Position numbers and translations under genes: made by a program. A stretch of 11,053 nt of DNA from Stephanodiscus triporus (lineage: Eukaryota > Bacillariophyta > Thalassiosirophyceae > Thalassiosirales > Thalassiosiraceae), in assembly GCA_036939755.1 (NCBI GenBank), contig JALLAZ010000960.1, forward strand, positions 1 through 11,053, read 5' to 3'. The notes under the pieces are model-generated. The model saw nothing but the letters and a program-made list of their open reading frames with translations, had not been told where the DNA came from and ran no database searches. Shown one piece after another: positions 1 through 7,475 of this stretch (the first letter of the stretch is position 1; every line of letters begins with the position of its first letter).

Positions 1-256
1 GACGGGCGAGAATTTCTGTCGTTTCCGATCCATAAGGCCGCGTGTTCTACGGTAGGTACCATAGTCTATTTTTCTACTCTACTCTCCATCCATACGAAGT
101 CAATGACGATGACCCCTGGCGTAGGAATTCGATATATTTTCATCTTTTCCGCAGAGTTGTGTGGTTGGTGTGTGGAAACTTTTCCCCACGAGACCCGCCC
201 CACCACCACCACCACCGCGCGCCGGGCACCATTTTTTTCCCGCCGCCGAAAAAGAT
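1..256 (+). promoter_or_regulatory. 5' flank and probable 5' UTR of the TULIP-PDZ gene
   Basis: No credible coding region was found here. The stretch starts mixed in composition, with a pyrimidine-rich run around 67-91. It becomes CCACC-rich at 200-217 and has a T run just before the GCCGCCG stretch that leads to the chosen ATG. The reading frame of the downstream gene stays open back to 161, but that extension is proline-rich, unlike a conserved domain, and is more likely leader. A pyrimidine tract ending in CAG at about 144-152 could be a 5' UTR splice acceptor, but nothing else supports that. No clear TATA box is visible. Confidence 0.4.
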
Positions 257-3200
257 ATGAAGATAGCCCCGGGCGATGCCGTCCTGACGAGGTACGGCGC
301 CGGCGTCGTCGTCCGCATCTTCCCATCGCCCTCCCCCCCCTCCCCGGGGGGGGAAGGGGAGGAGGATCGCGGCCGCTGGGCGTCCGTCCGACTCTGGCGA
401 CGTCCGGGGGGATCCGTCGCGTCGTGCGCGATCGCGACGTTGCGCTTGGAGGAGGTACGCTCGACCGGCAGGCGTCTAGTCGCCGCGCCCGGCGCGATCG
501 CGCGCGTCCTCCTCCCGCCGTCGTCCGCGGACGACGACGAAGACGACGACGACGGCGACGGGGAGGTCCGACCCCCCCTCCCCTCCCCGTCGTCGTCGTC
601 GTCGTCGTGTCGTCGTCCTCCCCCCCCACCGACGCGTCTGTACGTGATCGAGAGTTACGTCCCCTCGACGGACGCCTACCTCGCATATCCCGTCGACGAC
701 GACGACGACGACGGAGGGACGACCGACGACGACGACGATCGCAGTCGTCGTCGTCGTCGTCCTCGTCCTCGTCGGATATCGTCGCTGTCGTCGAACCAGA
801 TCGTCGGATCGTCGTCGAAGTTCTACCCGATGCTATTCGATCTCATCGACAGGGGGGAGGCGGCGTGGAACGCCAACGCCGCCGCGGCGGCGGCGGCGGC
901 GGTCGGGGAGGGACTGTCGACGGTCGCGGACGGATTGTTGTCGGCATCGACGGCGGCGATCGACGACGCGACGACTTCCACGACGACTACGACTACGACG
1001 TCGGCCTCGGCGGGGACGCCGACCGGTGTCGCGGATCTCCTCCTCCTCCCGCCTATACCTAGGGCCGACGAGGTGAGGGAAATATACGACATGCTACGCG
1101 ACGACGACCTGACGGAATTGTTCCTCAGGGGACGTGCGCGACTGATGGAATTGGTCGAGGAGGAGATACCCTCGAGGACTCGACGGACGCTCGAGAGGAT
1201 GGGCATCGAGTTGGACGACGGGGACGGGGACGGGGACGGGGACGGGGACGGCGCGGTGGCGACGTCGTCGATGCGGAGGAGGATGGACAGGCTTCGCAGG
1301 GAGGCGCTGTCGTCGTTGGACGGCATGATGACGAGGACGAACGCCGACGGCATTCGGGAGGATGATGCCGGCGACGTCCTCGGCGGCGGCGGCGCGACGA
1401 CGTCGTCGTCGTCGTCGTCGATGGAGGAGGCACGACGGATATTCGCGGATGCATTCGACGGCCTGTCGAGGGCGGCGACGTCGGATCCGCAATTGTCCAC
1501 CATCTTCGGATCGATATCCGATCGGACCAAGACGTGGCAGGAGATGACCGGGAGGCTGTTGCAGACGAGGACCGCGAGCCTGTTCGTCGAGGGAGCGCAA
1601 CGACTGACCGCGCGGGCCGCCGAGGTGTTGAGCGCGACGACCGCGCTGCCCGCGGGCGACGCGCTGCTCGCGGGAGGAGGAGGCGGACGCGGCGACGCGA
1701 GTCTGACCCGAGCATTCACCGAGGGCGACCTCGCCAAGGCGAAGCTGAAGTCGATGGAGATGGGAGACGCCGTTAGACGACGGCTGTTCGCGGCGATCGA
1801 ATTGCGAAGCGAGAGCAGCGGGGGACTCGACGCGATCATCGCCGGATCGCTGGCGCGGGCCCATCGCGTCGGCGACGAACTTCTCGGGGCGGGGCGGGGG
1901 TCCCCCAAGGACGCGATGCAATCGGTGGTCGCCGACCTCCGACGATCCGCCACCTCCGCCATGATGAACACGAAGGAATCCCTCATCGCGCTACTCTCGA
2001 GCAGGAGCGGACATCGCGACGTTGCCCTCATGCGCCTCGAACGGACCCTCGTCGATCTCGAATCGCAACTGGGGCACGACCTGACCGCGGAGCGCATCGC
2101 GGAGATCGCGAGGGGCGAGGGCGGCACGATGGCGCTGTTCGGTCCGATCGCGACGAGGGCCGCGCGGGAGATCGAGGTGCAGCTGGACGCCGCCGAGGCG
2201 AGGATGAGGGAATCGAGGCACTGGAACGCCGGGGCCGACGACGTCATGGCGAAAGTTCGCAGGATCACGCGGGGGGAGTTGGGAATAGTCGACCTGCTGG
2301 ACACGGCCGCCGGATACTTGGACGACGACGACGTCGTCGCCAGGAGCGGGGGTTTGATCGTCAGGGCGGAGAGTTTGCTCGACACCTTCGAGGCGGCGTC
2401 AGCGAGACTCGGTGGCGACCTGGGACGCGGTAGCGCGGCGGGCGCCGGGATCATGGATGCCGTGGCCAAGGCGGGGATAACGAAGGATGCCGTTTTGAAG
2501 GGCGTGGAAGGTCTCGACATGAATAAGCTATTGGACGACACGCAAACCGCCATAACCGACGACAACGCGAGGCGCGAGCTTATATCTAGTGCTGGAGATA
2601 CGGCGTTAGACTTTTTGTTGAAAATACTACCGTCCATGCCGGTACCCCCCTTCGACGGAGTGAGGGAGGGATTGATGTATAATCTCTCAAATCTGAGCAT
2701 GGCCGGGTTCAAGGTGAAGAAGGAGGACGTTTGCATTGAAATTGCGGGTATGCGCGCCGCGGCTCCCCAATCTTCACAACCCACCGCTCGTGCGGTCACG
2801 GCATCTGAGCTGTTGATCATTGACATTCGAAACATTTCGGCCACGCTCGACGATGCGGCATGGAGCTTCGAACAGACGTACATGCCTTATTTGAAGGGGA
2901 GTGGAAAGGCAAACACGCGGCTGTGGGACGGCGCGATACGCTTGAAGTTCGAGCTACGGCGTCGCGTTGCCAAAATTGAGGTCGATCCCGACAGTGGAAA
3001 AGAGACCGCCACGTGGGAACCCGTCCTTTGCCTCAATGACCGATCATGCTCCATCGGGGGAGTAGAACTCGTAATCCAAGGAGAGAGCCGGATCGCGTGG
3101 GTGGCCAACAAATTAACATCGCTCCTCGGGACGAAGCTACGGGATTATCTAGTCATCGTGATCGTCAACGCATTGACAAACAACAGCGCGCGTCTCATAG

Positions 3201-4924
3201 ATATGCTGAACTCAAACCTTTGCAACTATTGGGAATTCATCATGAGGACTGCCAACCTTGAGCTCGATGGATTGCCCGAATTGGAAGAACACCATGTTAC
3301 TAAGGCAGCAGTGGACAAGAATGAACATTTGGTGGAACTGGTTTGGAGGAAACCAGTCCCTCTCGGACTCAATATCCTCACCAATGACAATAGTGGCATT
3401 CTGAAGGTGATCGACTTGCCACGGGGGACCCAAGCGCGTGAGGTGGCGCAATCAAAGCAACTAGATCCAGACATTTTCAAGGTAAGTGGTAATGATACAA
3501 CGGCAAGTTATGTGTGGGTAGATGATGGCCAGACATACATGACGAATGATCACTTAAGAGACAATACTTTCTGTTGTTAACAATTCCTTTTCGTGCGTCG
3601 AATCGTTCAAGGGGGCGACCATAATGAGCGTAAATGGTCGACGGTATGGTCCGGAAAAACAAGCGGAGCTTTTCGCGGCGTTGAAAGACCCTGCAAGACC
3701 GAAAGCCATCCTCTTCCGACTTACTACGTCACAAAATGATCTTGAACGAATTGAAAAAATTATTCGGCGCAAGGATGCCTCGCCGGACTCCTCCATAAAA
3801 AGTGACGAAAAGCACATCAAAAATCGGGGAGATGTATCGGATCTTGTCACTGTCGTTACCTTTGTTGATGAAGGTGATCTTGGACTGAGACTCACAAGCC
3901 ACGACAACTTTGCTTTGGCCGTAAGCGTATTCCTTAGGGACCCCGATGGAGGAGCACTTCCCGTCGAAAAGACTGGCAAGGTCATGTTAGGTGATTTGTT
4001 GAGCCATATTAACGGTACACTGGTTCTTGGTGCGAATGGCGAGGGCAAGCGAAAGGCTTTCTCCCTTCTTGAAGAAGTAGGGTCACGGCGACCACTTTCT
4101 CTTGGTTTTGTCAAGCCATTTCACTACAGCATTGTCGTAGAGAAGAATGACTCCGAAAATGAATCTTTAGGTGGACCGTCAGAATTAATTTTCGATGAAT
4201 CGGATGAGATCAATGCAACAACTAACTCAAAAGAGAAGAAAATGGTTCTTAAAGGTTTTGCTCTTGCTGATGGTGCTGCTGAAACTGGAGGCGTCCTTGT
4301 TGGGGATAATTTAGTTTTTATCAACGGCTTCCCTGTTGGGGCTGGGTGCAGATTGCTCAGTAACTGTGGCAAACCACCAACTCTAGGTGAGTAAAAGACT
4401 TCTGTATGTTTCTCAATGCCTGCCGTCGGATAAAGTCTTTCTGACTCTATGTCTGCTAATATTTCATAGACGATGTAATTAGAATGCTCAAACAATATTC
4501 ACCACTGTCATTGGGGTTTGCAAGAGCAAAAGAAAAAAAAACCTCCATGGTCAAAACCTACTTGACTTCCTCTCCTTTGTCACTAGACATAGAGGCAGCT
4601 GACAACTTCTCTCTTGTAGCATTCGATTATAGTCACTTGGGATGTAGGTTTGTTGCTGGTATGAATGGGTCGGATATTGTTGTCAAAGACATAGTGGGCG
4701 TCGAAGGGCCATTTCAGCGGCAAATGAGGGAATCGAAAAAATCTTTTGTCGGATGCAAGCTCGAATCGATTGATGGAGAGGTTGTCCCTTCATATGTGAA
4801 CTCCCAGCTGATTATAAATGCAATGAAAAGACGATGGGCTGCTAATGGACGGGTTGAGCTTGTATTCTGCGATGATAAACAGAAAGATGCACTTCGGGAC
4901 ATCACGGCTTTAGATGGCACCTAA
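257..4924 (+). CDS. Large protein with TULIP/BPI-like lipid-binding domain and four C-terminal PDZ-like domains (3 exons)
   Basis: Join 257-3481, 3612-4386 and 4470-4924 to give 1484 aa. The role is inferred: an intracellular scaffold that may bind or transfer lipid, since TULIP folds hold lipids and PDZ domains bind protein C-termini. Residues 1-70 carry a GDAVLTRYGAGVV motif resembling small SH3-like barrels. Residues about 90-180 hold Asp, Ser and Arg runs. Residues about 260-775 look mostly helical. Residues about 780-1010 resemble a TULIP domain (LPSMPVPPFDGV, NLSMAGFKVKKE, then alternating hydrophobic strands), a match by pattern only. PDZ-like units lie near 1026-1112 (GATIMSVNG loop made by splicing), 1155-1245, 1247-1352 (VGDNLVFINGFPVG) and 1380-1468 (VGCKLESIDGEVV). 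The ATG at 257 is chosen because the conserved-looking motif begins there. The GC content drops sharply near 2570, inside exon 1. The gene could instead be a fusion or misjoined pair, but no stop or splice signal separates the halves. Confidence 0.85.
530..617 (+). repeat. Inverted pair of GAC-rich and GTC-rich trinucleotide tracts in coding sequence
   Basis: A GAC-rich run at 530-559 encodes mostly Asp. A GTC-rich run at 589-617 is its reverse complement and is read in the TCG register as Ser. The two arms could pair in DNA or mRNA across a C/G-rich loop of about 30 nt. In-frame trinucleotide expansion explains the acidic and Ser runs in the protein. Confidence 0.8.
695..761 (+). repeat. (GAC)n/(GTC)n tracts with a tight perfect hairpin
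   Basis: (GAC)6 at 695-712 and (GAC)4 at 725-736 encode Asp runs. (GTC)6 at 744-761 is read in the CGT register as Arg. Bases 725-738 and 745-758 are perfect 14-nt reverse complements separated by six bases, so the coding strand can form a strong stem-loop. The protein consequence is an abrupt switch from poly-Asp to poly-Arg. Confidence 0.85.
1217..1250 (+). repeat. Period-6 GACGGG tandem repeat with five G4 runs
   Basis: The A residues fall at 1218, 1224, 1230, 1236, 1242 and 1248, an exact 6-nt period of about 5.7 copies. It encodes alternating Asp-Gly from residue 321. Five runs of four G, each separated by AC, give a textbook G-quadruplex-forming pattern on the coding (mRNA-like) strand. 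Confidence 0.9.
3482..3611 (+). other. Intron 1 of the TULIP-PDZ gene (130 nt, phase 0)
   Basis: The donor is AAG|GTAAGT and the acceptor is TTCAAG|GGG. Without splicing the frame reads into a stop at 3578-3580. With splicing the protein reads DPDIFK|GATIMSVNG, which rebuilds the carboxylate-binding-side core of the first PDZ-like domain. The downstream segment has no other plausible start, and its Met at 3624 lies inside that PDZ motif. The length is not a multiple of three, so retention would truncate the protein. Confidence 0.9.
4387..4469 (+). other. Intron 2 of the TULIP-PDZ gene (83 nt, phase 1)
   Basis: The donor is CTAG|GTGAGT and the acceptor is TTTCATAG|AC. The unspliced frame stops at 4392-4394, right inside the donor. 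Splicing joins one base to two and gives PPTLDDVIRMLKQYSPLSLGF, placing the helix and last strand of the third PDZ-like domain in frame. The ending PLSLGF matches the end of the second PDZ-like domain (PLSLGF at about 4096-4113), an independent check of the join. Confidence 0.9.
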
Positions 4925-5071
4925 AGACTCATGTTGGTAATGACTTGATCAAACCCTACAATCATCTTTCTATTTATTTTGGGCCGCTGATAAATAATAA
5001 GTTGAGTAGCGTTTTAAACTTGTATCATACTTTACGTTGTTAGAATGCCTCCACCCCCAGCCGCAGACACC
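4925..5071. other. Short convergent intergenic region
   Basis: This lies between the stop codons of two convergent genes. It is AT-richer than the flanking coding sequence and includes a TAAATAATAAG stretch near 4990 that could serve 3'-end formation. The first 48 nt after the upstream stop are duplicated at 9455-9502. The 3' UTRs of the two genes probably overlap, given the small gap. Confidence 0.6.
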
Positions 5072-6820
5072 TCAAAGAAAAGCCAACACATGTTTTATTA
5101 TCACCTCAAGGCACCGGCCGCCAGATGTACGACATTCATTCCGGGACTCTTGATCATCAACCTTTGAACATATCATGGTCTTCCACAGCGCAAGCTCTAG
5201 AATTGTCATGGACTCCTTCAGCTGCGCATGATGCAGTCGAACATAACTTGTGACCATGTCGCGAATCTCTTCACGGTGCTGGACTATGGATTCTTTGTAC
5301 GAGTCTCTATAATTCTTTTCACGGTTCTCAATGTATCTTTCCCTGTCAAGAAAATTCCTTTCCTCAACACGAATTACATGAAGCCTGGAATCAACTTCAA
5401 TTCGGTGGTCCTCGCTCATGCAGATTGAACGCTTTGAGACGCTGGCTTCAACAAGGACACTGAAAAACCTAATGTCCAGCCCAACTCTGATATAATCATC
5501 AACAATTTGTAGCCAATCTATTTCTAGGGCACGGTGGTGAGTCCTCTGAGCCCAAATCACGTCTCGCACATAGTCAGCAGATGCACCATTAGATGCACCA
5601 TATGTGGCAAGCCTGTCACCCTTTTTGACAAGCTTTCGTATCATACCACCGAAATCGAAAGGCACGGCCTGCCATCTTTGCATGTGTGATTCAAGAAGAA
5701 AATGGATAACTTCAATTGGGGCCTCACCGAACAGGGCGTACACTAGAGGAACTTGCCCCCACCTATCTTCGATGAGCATGGCATCGGGGTACTTCTCAAT
5801 CATGCATTGACAAACCCTGACATCATAACCTGCCGACGAGCTCAATAACACATGAAGGGGTGTCATTCCAAAGCAGTCCTGCCAAAGTCCGTGAGCTGGA
5901 AGCCTGCCGACCTCTTCATTGAACCATATCAATGTAGTGCTGTCATTGGTTTGTTCGATATGATGCTGTGGACGATAGTAGTAACAATGCCTGTGCAGGG
6001 GCAACCCATCGAACCTTCCTATTATCATATCAAGAGAAAATCCCTTTCTATGCAGGAGACCGAATTTCCGCTGAAACATATCTTGTGTCAAAGCGGAAGA
6101 AGGAGCAATTACAACATTCCTCAATAGTGTACACTGTCTAAATGCGTTGAAGTTGATACTATTGACAGTGGAAGGAATGTTGATGCGGAGCAAGAAAGTA
6201 CACTCCCAGAATGCAAATTCTCCAATCATTTGAAGGCCCTCAGTCAGATCGACCTCCCTCAATGACGTGCACCAGGAAAATGTTTCTTTCATGATGGCGG
6301 CGACAGTAGACGGAATCTTAATGCGGAGTAATGAAGTGCACTCCTTGAATGCACCCGGGCCAATCATTCGAAGGCCCTCTTCAAGACCGACCTTTTTCAA
6401 CGACGTGCATGTGGAAAATGCCACACCACCAATGTGGGTGACAGATGATGGGATCATGATGCGGTGCAAGGAAGCACAATTACGGAATGCGCCTTCTCCA
6501 ATTGTCTGTATACCCTCTGTCAGATGGACCTCCGTTAATGATGTGCAATACTCAAATGCTTCATCGAGGATGGCGGTGACAGATGATGGAACCTTGATCT
6601 GTTGCAAGGAAGTACATCTTTTGAATGCGCATCCTCCAATCGATCGAAGGCCATCGTGAAGCTTAACCTCCAGCAGGCCAGTGTGATTTTCAAATGTGCA
6701 CCATGGAATATGCTTGACCGATGCATGGATGCGAAGGCGAGTCACATTTTCGGGAACCGTCACACCTATAATGTAGAGGAAGAAGTCGTCCGTCGCCACG
6801 GCTGTCGCGTGGGCGGACAT
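5072..6820 (-). CDS. BspA-type leucine-rich repeat (LRR_5) and ankyrin-repeat protein
   Basis: This is a 582-aa single-exon protein. LRR_5 and ankyrin repeats are protein-binding scaffolds; the partner is unknown. Residues 43-238 form eight full 23-residue LRR_5 units plus a partial ninth. Each has an F..CTSL core, and they alternate between an L.EGL..IG type and an IPSSV..I type. Residues about 315-383 hold two ankyrin-like repeats (FGMTPLHVLL and WGQVPLVYAL). Residues about 470-545 are highly charged and helical, probably a coiled coil, followed by LELALWK and a Cys-containing tail ending HVLAFL. This layout is familiar from large diatom LRR families. There is no signal peptide or membrane segment, so it is probably intracellular. 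The start at 6820 is preferred because the frame open to 7108 would add a proline run from a C22 tract and unconserved residues. Upstream bases CAATAATT fit a eukaryotic leader. Confidence 0.9.
   Translation of the reverse strand: MSAHATAVATDDFFLYIIGVTVPENVTRLRIHASVKHIPWCTFENHTGLLEVKLHDGLRSIGGCAFKRCTSLQQIKVPSSVTAILDEAFEYCTSLTEVHLTEGIQTIGEGAFRNCASLHRIMIPSSVTHIGGVAFSTCTSLKKVGLEEGLRMIGPGAFKECTSLLRIKIPSTVAAIMKETFSWCTSLREVDLTEGLQMIGEFAFWECTFLLRINIPSTVNSINFNAFRQCTLLRNVVIAPSSALTQDMFQRKFGLLHRKGFSLDMIIGRFDGLPLHRHCYYYRPQHHIEQTNDSTTLIWFNEEVGRLPAHGLWQDCFGMTPLHVLLSSSAGYDVRVCQCMIEKYPDAMLIEDRWGQVPLVYALFGEAPIEVIHFLLESHMQRWQAVPFDFGGMIRKLVKKGDRLATYGASNGASADYVRDVIWAQRTHHRALEIDWLQIVDDYIRVGLDIRFFSVLVEASVSKRSICMSEDHRIEVDSRLHVIRVEERNFLDRERYIENREKNYRDSYKESIVQHREEIRDMVTSYVRLHHAQLKESMTILELALWKTMICSKVDDQESRNECRTSGGRCLEVIIKHVLAFL
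6107..6694 (-). repeat. 138-nt tandem superrepeat encoding paired LRRs
   Basis: A conserved plus-strand block (GGAATNTTNATGCGG and variants) recurs with starts at 6174, 6312, 6450 and 6588, exactly 138 nt apart. One period encodes two different 23-residue LRR units. The arm therefore grew by duplication of a two-LRR module rather than of single repeats. Confidence 0.85.
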
Positions 6821-7475
6821 AATTATTGATATTTTTGTTTGGGAGGGGAAGGGAGGGGCGATTGATCGGTTGGCGGTGCGGTTATAGTGCCGTCGGAAGA
6901 ATATTGGAGGGGGGGGGGGGGGGGGGGGGGAGAAGATGGAAGGACGCTGCTGCCGTGCGAAGTAGGAGTATTCCAAGAAATGACAGATCAGATGACGGCC
7001 CAGGCCAGGGATTGAGCAATTTTGTGACGACTTGAACTGCGCGCCCAACTCCCCAACTATTTGCCCGGAACAATTACATGCGCAATGGAAGATGGGAAGA
7101 TGATGCAATAGACCCTCACACCTTCTCTATGCGTTTTGCGTTCTTCGACAGGCTCTCACGTCAGGATATTTTAGTGTAAAGTAAAAAATATGATGTGAAT
7201 ATCTCTGCTGTCAGATACTCCTACCCCCCCTCCGCGTCACCACTCCTATGAAATGCTACGAGCGGACGGATGGCTTCGGACGACGAGAGGATGCGGCGGA
7301 AATGACGACGGGAGATTGTCGGATCTTCGGGTGAATTCGTCGCGCTCCCACTCCGCAGTGACACCGACCTCCTCGGAACTTGTGGTTGGTTCCGACAAAA
7401 AGAGGCGGGAGATCCCGCCAATTCCCCATCCAAGTCAATTCCCTACCTCCTTGCTGCTGCCTCCAAGTAACAATC
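6821..7475. promoter_or_regulatory. Divergent intergenic region carrying both promoters
   Basis: This 655-nt stretch separates the LRR gene and the MYND-SET gene, which point away from each other. It must hold both 5' UTRs and core promoters unless introns hide upstream exons. It contains a 22-base G tract (6909-6930), an AT-rich segment at about 7169-7203 and a short C7 run near 7225. No convincing TATA box or coding region was found. Open frames crossing 7253-7475 are compositionally uninformative and lack domains. Confidence 0.6.
6909..6930 (+). repeat. Homopolymer G22 tract
   Basis: There are 22 consecutive G on the plus strand, hence C22 in the probable 5' leader of the LRR gene, 89-110 nt upstream of its ATG. 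It is expected to be length-variable and prone to sequencing error, so the exact count is uncertain. Confidence 0.9.

Noticed and set aside
161..256. In-frame N-terminal extension of the TULIP-PDZ protein
   Set aside because: The extra 32 residues are proline-rich and unlike a domain or targeting peptide. The recognisable barrel-like motif begins at the ATG at 257.
103..1062. 319-aa plus-strand frame rich in Arg
   Set aside because: It is an out-of-frame reading of GAC/GTC repeats within the main gene and its leader.
823..2883. 686-aa minus-strand protein gene
   Set aside because: Its content mirrors the GC-rich codons of the sense exon. It has no domain and no supporting splice or start context, so it is treated as a shadow.
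3624..4394. A separate 256-aa gene starting at 3624
   Set aside because: Its Met lies inside a PDZ motif that is rebuilt by removing the 3482-3611 intron, so it is an internal exon.
4484..4924. A separate 146-aa gene
   Set aside because: It is the last exon of the same gene. The intron at 4387-4469 joins it in phase and completes the third PDZ-like domain.
6821..7108. In-frame 96-residue N-terminal extension of the LRR protein
   Set aside because: It includes a proline run translated from the C22 tract and no conserved pattern. The LRR-family start fits the ATG at 6820.
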